Source: Dechloromonas sp. (GTDB taxonomy: Bacteria; Pseudomonadota; Gammaproteobacteria; Burkholderiales; Rhodocyclaceae). Taken from it: 7,913 bases of DNA. Shown here piece after piece: positions 1 through 6,162 of the stretch. The DNA lies in the NCBI GenBank assembly GCA_017302355.1, contig JAFLDQ010000160.1:1-7913 (forward strand), written 5' to 3'. Positions within the stretch are counted from its first letter, which is position 1. The number at the start of each line of letters is the position of its first letter. The notes under the pieces are model-generated. The model was not told the DNA's origin and did no database searches. It worked only from the letters and a program-made list of their open reading frames with translations. The position numbers and the translations under genes are program-made.

Positions 1-173
1 GAGAGGCGAAGAATGACCAGGGAAAGACCGCGTCACCTCCCAATCAGGTGCAAACATCGCGGCCGCGCCCCGGAATGCTGGCGATTCTTACATTTCGCAA
101 CATCCGGCCAACGGCGCTTTACATCGGGCGGGCACACAATACGGGTGTCCGCAAACGGAAGCCCCCATTCACC

Positions 174-1502
174 ATGAAACGCCTACCCATTATCCTCGCC
201 CTCCTGCCGCTCGGCCTGTGGGGCCTCTTCGTCCTCCCCGACCTGCTCGCCGGCAACCCCGGTTTCTGGAACTGGCGCCGCGCCGTCGTCATCCTCTCCG
301 GCATCCTCGCCCTGTGGTGGATGAGCGCCGGCGTCATCCTCGCCGCCCGCCCGCGCTGGCTCGAACAACGCCTCGGCGGGCTGGACCGGCTCTACCAGTT
401 GCACAAGACCCTCGGCATCGGCGGCGGCATCCTTGTCTTCACCCACTGGATGAGCGAATGGCTACCCAAGAACCTGGCCCAGGCCGGACTGATCGCTCCG
501 CGTCCGCGCGGTGCTGGCCCCAAGGGCCCGCCGGATTTCTGGGTAGAACTGGCCAAGGACGTCGGCGAATGGGCCGGCTACATCCTGCTGGCGCTGGTCG
601 TCATCGCCCTCGTCAAACGCATTCCCTACCGCTGGTTCCGCCTCGTGCACAAGGTCTTCGGCGCCGTCTTCCTGGCCGGCGTCTTCCACGGCCTGCTGAT
701 GCTGCCCAAGGATTTCTGGCAACAACCGCTCGGCTGGCTGACCGCCCTGCTCGCCGCCGCCGGCGTCGTTCCTGCCCTGCTCTCGCTGAGCGGACGCATC
801 GGCAGGAAGCGCCAATACCCGGCGCGAATCGAAGCCCTGCACCAGCATGGCGACGCCATCCTCGAAGTCGTCTGCCGCCCGCACGACGACTGGCCCGGCC
901 ACCGCGCCGGCCAGTTCCTCCTCGCCGATTTCGGCACGCCCGCCGAAGGCGCCCACCCCTTCACCATCGCCTCCGCCTGGCAGCGCCAGACCGGCACCCT
1001 TACCCTCGCCATCAAGGCACTCGGCGACTTCACCGGCACGCTCGCGCAGACCCTGCGCGTTGGCCAGACCATCAAGCTCGAAGGCCCCTACGGCAGTTTC
1101 GATTTTTGCCCTGCCCCGACGGTCGACCGCAACCAAGGTCCGGCGCCGCAAGTCTGGGTCGCCGGCGGCATCGGCATCACGCCCTTTGTCGCCCGCCTGA
1201 ACGACCGCATCGCCCGCAGATCAACGGCAACCGAAACCGACTTCTTCTATTGCACCCCGCAGGCCACCGGCTACCCGGCAAACCTCGAAGCCCTCTGCCA
1301 ACAAGCCGGCGTCCGCCTGCACCGCCGCCTGACCGACCAGCAAGGCCCGCTCGATCCGGCTGAAATCGAAGCCCGCCTCAAACCCAACGCCAGCGTCTGG
1401 TTCTGCGGCCCCGCCGGCTGGGGTGAAGCACTGGCCAAGACGCTGACCGGCAACGGCTTGCCACGCGAGGCGTTTCACCGGGAGGCGTTTGAGTTCCGTT
1501 GA
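174..1502 (+). CDS. Ferric reductase-like transmembrane flavohemoprotein (FRE/NOX-type ferredoxin reductase family)
   Basis: Predicted 442-residue inner-membrane protein that should pass electrons from NAD(P)H through FAD and two hemes across the membrane; the acceptor (ferric iron, oxygen or other) cannot be told. The N-terminal half has about six hydrophobic segments (roughly 5-23, 37-57, 80-93, 133-148, 160-177, 183-206). His77/His91 and His159/His172 give the paired HX13H and HX12H spacing of the bis-heme ligands in this superfamily. The C-terminal half is a ferredoxin-reductase module: HPFTIAS at 261-267 (FAD), LEGPYG at 302-307, GGIGITPF at 331-338 (NAD(P)H) and CGP at 411-413. The frame is open from the window edge, with a GTG at 48, but ATG 174 is chosen because MKRLPIILALL begins the first membrane helix and the upstream translation is Arg-rich and unlike the family. 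GGAAG at 157-161 is a poor, distant ribosome site. No partner gene is adjacent. Family is confident; substrate is not. Confidence 0.87.
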   Translation: MKRLPIILALLPLGLWGLFVLPDLLAGNPGFWNWRRAVVILSGILALWWMSAGVILAARPRWLEQRLGGLDRLYQLHKTLGIGGGILVFTHWMSEWLPKNLAQAGLIAPRPRGAGPKGPPDFWVELAKDVGEWAGYILLALVVIALVKRIPYRWFRLVHKVFGAVFLAGVFHGLLMLPKDFWQQPLGWLTALLAAAGVVPALLSLSGRIGRKRQYPARIEALHQHGDAILEVVCRPHDDWPGHRAGQFLLADFGTPAEGAHPFTIASAWQRQTGTLTLAIKALGDFTGTLAQTLRVGQTIKLEGPYGSFDFCPAPTVDRNQGPAPQVWVAGGIGITPFVARLNDRIARRSTATETDFFYCTPQATGYPANLEALCQQAGVRLHRRLTDQQGPLDPAEIEARLKPNASVWFCGPAGWGEALAKTLTGNGLPREAFHREAFEFR

Positions 1503-1637
1503 TGCTGGGGCACGCTGCTATCATTGATCCGTTCAGCAAATCGAACTGGCAATCAAGGCCAAGACATAATCCGATCGAACGACTTCTAATTGATATGACC
1601 AGCGCCGCGGCATCAAGATCTGAGTAACGACAAATAT

Positions 1638-2075
1638 ATGGCTACTTGGAAAAAAGTCTTGCTGTGGATTGCAGGCGTTCTTGTCGTGACCTTTGGCGGC
1701 TGTCTCGCCGTGCTGGATCACCTGTTTTCCGACATGTGTGCAACGACCGTTTTCGATGAGATTCCATCGCCAAGCAAGAAATCCAAAGCTGTTGTGTTTC
1801 AGGTCGACTGTGGAGCGACGAGCGACTTCAACACGCACGTTGCCATCGTCAAAGGTTCTTTCGATACCTCGGATACCAAGTCTCTCCCCCAGAGCTTCTT
1901 CGTTGCAGACAAAGATCATGGTCGAGCGCCGGCTGGAATCACTCAAGGCCCCGAGGTGCGCCTGAATTGGGAAACAGATGAAACGCTTATTCTCCAGTAT
2001 CACCAACTTGCCCGCGTAATCCGCTCGGAAGATAAGCAACGTGGCGTTACGATCAAATATCAGACCTTTCGGTAA
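1638..2075 (+). CDS. Small single-helix membrane-anchored hypothetical protein in a low-GC stretch
   Basis: A 145-residue protein of unknown function. Residues 7-26 form one hydrophobic helix after a short Lys-containing start, so it is probably anchored in the inner membrane with its C-terminal domain in the periplasm. Cys34 and Cys58 flank a short segment and could form a disulfide there. The stretch SPSKKSKAVVFQVDCGATSD followed by FNTHVAIV resembles small proteins that I recall only as uncharacterised (possibly DUF5412-like; this is tentative). Cys22 follows FGG and is not a convincing lipobox. No clear Shine-Dalgarno precedes ATG 1638. GC is visibly lower than in the neighbours: 25 of 60 bases at 1621-1680 and 27 of 60 at 1741-1800, against 40 of 60 at 541-600. 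Horizontal acquisition is therefore plausible. It ends 4 bp before the ArsC-like gene and could be co-transcribed with it. Confidence 0.72.
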   Translation: MATWKKVLLWIAGVLVVTFGGCLAVLDHLFSDMCATTVFDEIPSPSKKSKAVVFQVDCGATSDFNTHVAIVKGSFDTSDTKSLPQSFFVADKDHGRAPAGITQGPEVRLNWETDETLILQYHQLARVIRSEDKQRGVTIKYQTFR

Positions 2076-2079
2076 ACAC

Positions 2080-2448
2080 ATGACTCAAAGAGAAGACATC
2101 TCGCCCGTGAAGCTCTACGGCATCAAGAACTGCGACACGATGAAGAAGGCCATGAACTGGCTGACCGACAACGGCGTTGCCTACGAATTCATCGACTACA
2201 AGAAGGCCGGCGTTGCCGAGGCTAGGCTGCCGGACTGGAACGCCCGCGCCGGCTGGGAAAAGCTGCTCAATACGCGCGGCCTGATGTGGAAGAAGCTTTC
2301 CGACGACGAGCGGGCTACGGTCGACGAGAAAAAGGCGCTCAAATTGATGGCGCAGTATCCGGCGCTGATCAAGCGGCCGGTGCTCGATACCGGCAAGAAG
2401 CTGCTGGTCGGTTTCACCCCGGAAACCTATGCGGCTGAACTGAAATGA
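2080..2448 (+). CDS. ArsC/Spx-family reductase, YffB-like
   Basis: A 122-residue cytoplasmic thioredoxin-fold protein of the ArsC/Spx family, closest in look to the E. coli YffB type (about 118 residues) rather than a dedicated arsenate reductase. It opens with the strand KLYGIKNCDTMKKAM; Cys18 is the only cysteine and is the predicted redox-active residue. Arg66 (NTRG) and Arg99 (IKRP) fit the conserved arginines that bind the oxyanion or glutathione in this fold. No ars regulator or arsenite pump is nearby, so an arsenic role is not supported; glutathione-dependent thiol reduction is the family inference. ATG 2080 has no good ribosome site. GTG 2107 (starting at KLYGIKNC) lies 13 bases after AGAGAAG at 2087-2093 and is a real alternative, giving 113 residues. 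The stop overlaps the start of hslO as ATGA, so the two should be translated together. Confidence 0.85.
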   Translation: MTQREDISPVKLYGIKNCDTMKKAMNWLTDNGVAYEFIDYKKAGVAEARLPDWNARAGWEKLLNTRGLMWKKLSDDERATVDEKKALKLMAQYPALIKRPVLDTGKKLLVGFTPETYAAELK

Positions 2449-3323
2449 GCGTCAGCAGCGTCCGCCGCTTTCTTTTCGAGCATCTCGATATCCGCGGCGC
2501 CGTCGTCCATCTCGGCGATGCCTGGCAGCAGATGCAGGCCGGCCGCGACTACCAGCCGACCGTAGCGCAGTTGCTTGGCGAAACGGCCGCCGTGACCGCG
2601 CTGATCGCCGCCCAGTTGAAGCAGCCCGGCCGCCTGACCCTGCAATTGCGCGGCAACGGCTCGATCCAGCTGCTGGTCATGGACTGCAACGAAGCCTTGC
2701 AGATGCGCGGCATGGCGCGCAGCAACCCGGTCGTCCTGCCGGCGCCGGTGCCGGCGCTGCTCGGCGCCGACCAGGGCGGCCAGTTGATGCTCAGCCTCGA
2801 CCTGCCGACCGCCCGCCATCCCTGGCAAAGCTTCGTGCCGCTGGTCGGCGACAGCATCGCCGCCATCTTCGAGCATTACCTCGAACAGTCCGAACAACAG
2901 CCCTCGCGCCTGTTCGTCAGCGCCGGCCCCCGCGCCGCCGCCTGCCTGTTCCTGCAGAAGATGCCGGATGCCGATGCCCGCGACGCCGACGGCTGGCAGC
3001 GCATCACGCAACTGGCGGCCACCGTCAAGCCGGCCGAACTGCGCGAACTCGACGCCGAGGCGCTGCTCGGCCGCCTCTTCCACGAGGACATGGAAACCCA
3101 CGGTGTACGCGTGTATGACCCGGCGCCGGTGGTCTACCACTGCCCGGAGGACTGGACCAAGGTCCGCGACATGATCCGCAGCCTGGGCCGCGAGGATGCC
3201 GAAACCATCCTGCGCGAGCACGGCGAGATCCTGATCCGCGACGACATCTGCAACCACAGCTACCGCTTCAGCGCCGAAGACGTCGCCGAGCTGTTCGCCG
3301 GCGCCGGAACGACACTGCACTGA
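2445..3323 (+). CDS. hslO: Hsp33 family molecular chaperone with altered zinc/redox centre
   Basis: A 292-residue, full-length homologue of Hsp33, the cytoplasmic holdase normally switched on by oxidation of a four-cysteine zinc site. The N-terminal substrate-binding domain is typical (start VRRFLFEHLDIRGAVVHL, then GETAAVTALIAAQLKQPGRL at about residues 46-65 and NGSIQLLVMDCN further on). The C-terminal switch region is atypical. E. coli has C232-X-C234 and C265-X2-C268. Here Cys233 and Cys269 match the first and last of these with the same 36-residue span, while the second and third positions are Glu235 (HCPED) and Asp266 (DDIC). The flanking fold is kept: LGRED, ILREHGEI and SYRF align with the E. 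coli tail. The metal site may thus be Cys2/acid2, may bind another metal, or may be lost, so oxidative activation as in E. coli is doubtful. Translation is coupled to the ArsC-like gene by an ATGA overlap. Confidence 0.93.
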   Translation: MSVSSVRRFLFEHLDIRGAVVHLGDAWQQMQAGRDYQPTVAQLLGETAAVTALIAAQLKQPGRLTLQLRGNGSIQLLVMDCNEALQMRGMARSNPVVLPAPVPALLGADQGGQLMLSLDLPTARHPWQSFVPLVGDSIAAIFEHYLEQSEQQPSRLFVSAGPRAAACLFLQKMPDADARDADGWQRITQLAATVKPAELRELDAEALLGRLFHEDMETHGVRVYDPAPVVYHCPEDWTKVRDMIRSLGREDAETILREHGEILIRDDICNHSYRFSAEDVAELFAGAGTTLH

Positions 3324-3330
3324 AGTCCAC

Positions 3331-3360
3331 GGGCGGCGCTGCCACGATGGCGGCAACGCC
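3331..3360. terminator. Candidate hairpin after hslO
   Basis: GCTGCCA (3338-3344) pairs with TGGCGGC (3348-3354) across a 3-base loop with one G-T wobble. GGC/GCC pairing extends it outside a small bulge. It starts just after the hslO stop. No T-run follows, so it may be an attenuating structure or chance in GC-rich DNA. Confidence 0.25.
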
Positions 3361-3382
3361 CGATGCCTCCCCGGATGAATCG

Positions 3383-4354
3383 ATGAAACCGCATACCCTT
3401 TGCCGCCTCGCCCCCGTCCTCGCCGCCTGCCTGGCATCGGCCGCCGCCGCGCAGACCGTCACGGTCTACCACGGCCCGTGCGACGCCTCGGCGGCGATCG
3501 CGCTCGATGCCGACCACTTCGTCGTCGGCGACGACGAGCACAACGTCCTGCACATCTACCGGAACGGAAAGACGGAACCGGTCGGCCGGGTCGACCTCTC
3601 CGCCTTTCTCGCCACCAGGAAAGGCAAGGAAGCCGACATCGAGGGCGCGGCGGCGATCGGCAGGCGCATCTACTGGATCACGTCGCATGCCCGCAACGCC
3701 AAGGGCAAGGCGCAACCGGACCGGCAGCGCTTCTTTGCCACCGACATCACACCGGGCAACCCGCCGACGTTGGCGCCCGCCGGCCAGGCCTACCCGCGGC
3801 TGCTCGACGATCTGCTCGCCGCCGACACGCTCACGCCGTACCGGCTCGCCAGCGCGGCGCGGCGCGCGGCCGAGGCGGACGGGGGACTGAACGTCGAAGG
3901 GCTGGCCGCAACACCCGAGGGCAGCCTGCTGATCGGGCTGCGCAATCCGCTGCATCAGGGCCGCGCCTTGCTGGTCCCGCTACTCAATCCGGACGAGCTG
4001 TTGACCGGCGCGCCCGCCCGTTTCGGCGCTCCGGTCGAGCTCGATCTCGGCGAGCGCGGGATACGCAGCATCGAACGCATCGGCGCTTCCTACGTGATCG
4101 CCGCCGGACCGACCGCCGACGCCGGCACTTTCGCGCTGTTCCGCTGGTCGGGCCGGCCCGGCGACCCGGCGATCCTCATCAGCGGCATCAACCTGCGCGA
4201 CCTGCGGCCCGAGGCGCTGTTCGCGATCCCCGGCGACAAGCGCGTGCGACTGCTCAGCGACGACGGCGGCATCGAGATCGACGGCGTCGAGTGCAAGCGG
4301 CTGCCGGCAGCGCGCCAGACCTTTCGCAGCCTGACCGTCACCTTGCCCGAGTGA
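3383..4354 (+). CDS. Exported DUF3616 family protein
   Basis: A 323-residue predicted periplasmic protein of the DUF3616 family, whose function is unknown. Residues 1-23 form a Sec-type signal peptide (Lys/Arg start, LAPVLAACLASAAAA core, cleavage near AAA-Gln24). Family-like blocks follow in order: DIEGAA (85-90), SHARN (101-105), GLNVEGLA (168-175), LLIGLRNPL and GRALLV (182-198), ELDLGERGIRSI (219-230), AGP (241-243), ALFRW (251-255) and PEALFAI (276-282). The repeated short strand-rich units suggest a beta-propeller-like fold. Cys33 and Cys304 lie near the two ends of the mature chain and could form a closing disulfide. ATG 3383 is chosen over ATG 3347 because it starts a normal signal peptide and has a modest GGAT upstream; the extra 12 residues would be acidic and would spoil the signal. 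It follows hslO by 59 bp on the same strand. No enzymatic residues could be assigned. Confidence 0.85.
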   Translation: MKPHTLCRLAPVLAACLASAAAAQTVTVYHGPCDASAAIALDADHFVVGDDEHNVLHIYRNGKTEPVGRVDLSAFLATRKGKEADIEGAAAIGRRIYWITSHARNAKGKAQPDRQRFFATDITPGNPPTLAPAGQAYPRLLDDLLAADTLTPYRLASAARRAAEADGGLNVEGLAATPEGSLLIGLRNPLHQGRALLVPLLNPDELLTGAPARFGAPVELDLGERGIRSIERIGASYVIAAGPTADAGTFALFRWSGRPGDPAILISGINLRDLRPEALFAIPGDKRVRLLSDDGGIEIDGVECKRLPAARQTFRSLTVTLPE

Positions 4355-4378
4355 GGGCGCCGGCTCGTGCGGTGGCGG

Positions 4379-4415
4379 CCCGGCAATCCACCTGCGGCTG
4401 GCGGATCGTGCCGGG
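4379..4415. terminator. Strong hairpin after the DUF3616 gene
   Basis: CCCGGCAATCC (4379-4389) pairs with GGAT-cg-TGCCGGG (4403-4415). This gives 11 base pairs interrupted by a 2-base bulge, closed by a 13-base loop. It sits 25 bp after the stop at 4354. There is no T-run, so it is at best a weak intrinsic terminator. It supports placing the next gene in a separate transcription unit. Confidence 0.35.
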
Positions 4416-4472
4416 ATGCGCCAGGCGACTTGGCCGGATAACGCCCGCAATCTTTCTGAACCAATTTCGCGG

Positions 4473-4501
4473 TTGGCGTCAAACGTTCCAAAGGGTCATT
4501 T
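4473..4501 (+). promoter_or_regulatory. Weak sigma70-like promoter candidate
   Basis: TTGGCG (4473-4478) and TCATTT (4496-4501) are separated by 17 bases, 43 bp before ATG 4545, in a locally AT-richer stretch. The -35 match is fair and the -10 match is poor, so this is only a candidate for driving the metallopeptidase-like gene. Confidence 0.2.
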
Positions 4502-4532
4502 TTCGCAATTCCATGTGGAGTGGATGATTTCG

Positions 4533-4537
4533 GGAGG
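4533..4537 (+). promoter_or_regulatory. Shine-Dalgarno fixing the start at 4545
   Basis: GGAGG lies 7 bases before ATG 4545. It is the strongest ribosome site near this gene and decides the start against the upstream in-frame ATGs at 4416 and 4524 and the downstream ATG at 4608. Confidence 0.8.
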
Positions 4538-4544
4538 GAATCGA

Positions 4545-5531
4545 ATGTCAGCGCGACGCAGCAAGGAACGCCGCAGGGGAACTCCCCGCGCCTGGGTGGC
4601 CCGCTACATGCGGTTGCCGCTGATCGTCGCCGCGATTTCCTGCTCCTTCGTCCATGCCGACGAAGCGAAGACACTGACGGCGAGGCCGGCATTCAACAGC
4701 AAGGAAATGGGCCTGCGGATCGATGTCCGGGGTGACGGCTGGGGCAGCGCCAGCAGGGAATCGATCGAGACGCTTCTCTATTCGGTCGCCGACGAACTGC
4801 TGTCGAGACTGCCGGCGAATCTTGCGGTTCCCATCATCGTCGCCCATACCGACCGCAGCCCCGCCGTCCTCTTCGAGCGCGGACCGGCCGGCGAATATCA
4901 GGTCCAGCTTCATGCCAGCGGGGAAAACTGGCATCTCTATGTGTACGAATTCGCGCATGAACTCTGCCACATTCTCTCGAACTTCGACGACAACGCCGGC
5001 GCGCAGGACGCCCGGTACAACCAGTGGTTCGAGGAAACGCTGTGCGAGACGGCATCGCTCTTCGCGCTGAAGAACCTCGCGGCGCGCTGGGAGAGTACGC
5101 CGCCGGCGCCCAGGTGGTCGGAAGCGGCAAGGAAGCTGCGCCGGTTCTTCGATCACCTGGTGTCCGAGGGACACCGCCAGCTCCCGCCGCACACGCCATT
5201 GACGACCTGGCTGCAGGAAAACGAAGAGCAGCTGCGCAGGAACCCCTACCTGCGACAGAAGAACGAGGTCGTCGCCAACCTGCTTCTGCCGCTGTTCCGC
5301 GATGATCCCCAGGACTGGGCCGCGCTCGGCTACCTCGATCTCGATCCCGCGGCTGCCCGCAACAACCTGCGGAATTTCCTGCTCCGCTGGTACACCAACG
5401 CTCCCCTGGAACACAAGCACTTCGTCGCCGGGATTCTCGCCATGTTCCGGCTCGACGATCTCGTGCCGATGAGCCCTGCACTGGCGGCCGCGACGGGCCA
5501 GGAGCGCACCGGCGGGTCCGCGCGAAACTGA
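4545..5531 (+). CDS. Putative exported zinc metallopeptidase (HELCH motif)
   Basis: A 328-residue protein not recognised as a named family. An Arg-rich start (1-20) leads into the hydrophobic stretch MRLPLIVAAISCSFVHA (22-38) with possible cleavage before Asp39, so export through Sec with a long n-region is likely. The key feature is HELCH at 138-142 inside EFAHELCHILSNF, an HEXXH zinc-binding and catalytic signature. WFEETLCETAS follows at 161-171, and Glu164, 22 residues after His142, is well placed as the third, gluzincin-type zinc ligand (compare WLNEG of M1 peptidases); Glu168 is an alternative. The C-terminal half is mostly helical with many Arg, Leu and Asn. The peptidase role is inferred from the motif and the second Glu block; the substrate is unknown. 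The ideal ribosome site fixes ATG 4545; ATG 4608 would give a more ordinary signal peptide but has a weaker site. Confidence 0.82.
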   Translation: MSARRSKERRRGTPRAWVARYMRLPLIVAAISCSFVHADEAKTLTARPAFNSKEMGLRIDVRGDGWGSASRESIETLLYSVADELLSRLPANLAVPIIVAHTDRSPAVLFERGPAGEYQVQLHASGENWHLYVYEFAHELCHILSNFDDNAGAQDARYNQWFEETLCETASLFALKNLAARWESTPPAPRWSEAARKLRRFFDHLVSEGHRQLPPHTPLTTWLQENEEQLRRNPYLRQKNEVVANLLLPLFRDDPQDWAALGYLDLDPAAARNNLRNFLLRWYTNAPLEHKHFVAGILAMFRLDDLVPMSPALAAATGQERTGGSARN

Positions 5532-5763
5532 CCGCCTGCCCGGCCGCACGCGGCGGACGAAGGGAACTTCCGGCGCTGCGGATGATCTACAGGGCAGGCG
5601 CACCGTTGTGAAGAGATTGATCGGATCGACGGCGTGCCGCAGGGGATCTGGTGCAAGGCCGGTCCCGGAGTGTGGTTGGCGATCACTATGGAGTCATTCG
5701 ATGCCGTTTGATTCCGCAGGGGGGTAATGAACTACCAGCCCGCAGGTCAAGGTGAATCGTTGC

Positions 5764-5769
5764 AAGGAG
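5764..5769 (+). promoter_or_regulatory. Shine-Dalgarno fixing the start at 5776
   Basis: AAGGAG lies 6 bases before ATG 5776, which is ideal spacing. It selects this start over the in-frame ATG at 5752, which has no such site. Confidence 0.8.
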
Positions 5770-5775
5770 AATCCG

Positions 5776-6096
5776 ATGAAAAACTCTCCCATACTCAAGT
5801 ACGCCCTCACCCTCCTCGTGGTTTCGGGCGCGTCCGTTCCGCTTGCCTCGGTTGCCGGGGTCTGGGATTACGACAGTCCCAAGGCGGTCGAGCAACCCGC
5901 GGCCGACGCCGCGCCGCCGAGAAGCGGCCTGGAAGGGCCGATCCGCACGGAGACGATGGAACCCTCCCGGTCCGAGGATGCAGGGACCATTTACGAACGC
6001 GGACAGATCCCGCAGTCATCCGGCGAAGCGTCGTTGGGCGCGTCCGGCCCCGCCGGTCCGGTGGGCAAGGAAACCGCCGAATATCCCTACCCGTGA
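5776..6096 (+). CDS. Small exported Pro/Gly-rich protein, unknown function
   Basis: A 106-residue protein I do not recognise. MKNSPILKYALTLLVVSGAS begins a clear signal peptide, with likely cleavage after SVA at residues 25-27. The mature part of about 79 residues begins GVWDYD and is acidic, rich in Pro, Gly, Ala and Ser, has no cysteine or tryptophan-rich core, and ends in EYPYP; it is probably disordered in the periplasm or outside the cell. The near-perfect ribosome site and normal signal peptide are the main reasons to believe the gene. A second frame starting at ATG 5727 runs through the same DNA but gives Arg-rich, shadow-like protein. The gene converges on the flavoprotein gene. The 244-bp gap upstream holds no gene I can support and is long enough for its own promoter, though I could not pick one with confidence. 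Confidence 0.72.
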   Translation: MKNSPILKYALTLLVVSGASVPLASVAGVWDYDSPKAVEQPAADAAPPRSGLEGPIRTETMEPSRSEDAGTIYERGQIPQSSGEASLGASGPAGPVGKETAEYPYP

Positions 6097-6113
6097 CCGG
6101 TAGAGCGGCGGCA

Positions 6114-6161
6114 GCGGCCGCATGACGGCGGCCGCGCACGCCCCCGCCGGGTCACGGCGGG
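6114..6161. terminator. Two GC-rich hairpins in a convergent gap
   Basis: GCGGCCGC (6114-6121) and GCGGCCGC (6128-6135) form an 8-bp stem with a 6-base loop. CCCGCCG (6143-6149) and CGGCGGG (6155-6161) form a perfect 7-bp stem with a 5-base loop. They fill the 66-bp gap between two converging stop codons, the usual place for a shared terminator. Neither side has a T-run, so ordinary intrinsic termination is uncertain. Confidence 0.4.
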
Positions 6162-6162
6162 A

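Noticed and set aside
1..177. Possible C-terminal end of an upstream gene in frame 1, ending at 175-177
   Set aside because: The translated sequence is Arg-rich and unlike any family known to me; too short to support without upstream DNA.
218..1363. Long + strand open frame inside the ferric-reductase-like gene
   Set aside because: Its translation is extremely rich in Arg, Pro and His, the usual out-of-frame shadow of a GC-rich gene, while the overlapping frame has clear family motifs.
1692..1703. Lipobox in the 145-residue protein (FGGC)
   Set aside because: The -3 position is Phe and the hydrophobic helix continues past the Cys, so a membrane anchor is more likely than a lipoprotein.
2427..3437. 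336-codon minus-strand frame opposite hslO
   Set aside because: Antisense shadow of GC-rich DNA; repetitive Gly, Ala, Arg and Gln composition and no recognisable domain, while hslO is certain.
4471..5698. GGTTGGCG followed by GTCATT before both the 4545 and 5776 genes, as a shared promoter or operator
   Set aside because: The gaps differ (16 and 11 bases) and one shared 8-mer between two regions of about 200 bp is expected fairly often by chance.
5532..5775. Hairpin GCCGCACGCGGC (5543-5554) as terminator of the metallopeptidase-like gene
   Set aside because: Only 4 bp with a 4-base loop and no T-run; not distinguishable from chance. I see no gene or convincing promoter in this gap.
5727..6125. 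Frame starting at ATG 5727 just after a G-rich run (5719-5724)
   Set aside because: The G-run is only 2 bases from the ATG, too close for a good ribosome site, and the protein is Arg-rich shadow. The 5776 frame has a real signal peptide and an ideal ribosome site.
59..6135. Four copies of GCGGCCGC (59-66, 5484-5491, 6114-6121, 6128-6135) as a dispersed repeat
   Set aside because: Expected at this GC content. Only the two close copies near 6114-6135 form a plausible structure and they are reported as such.
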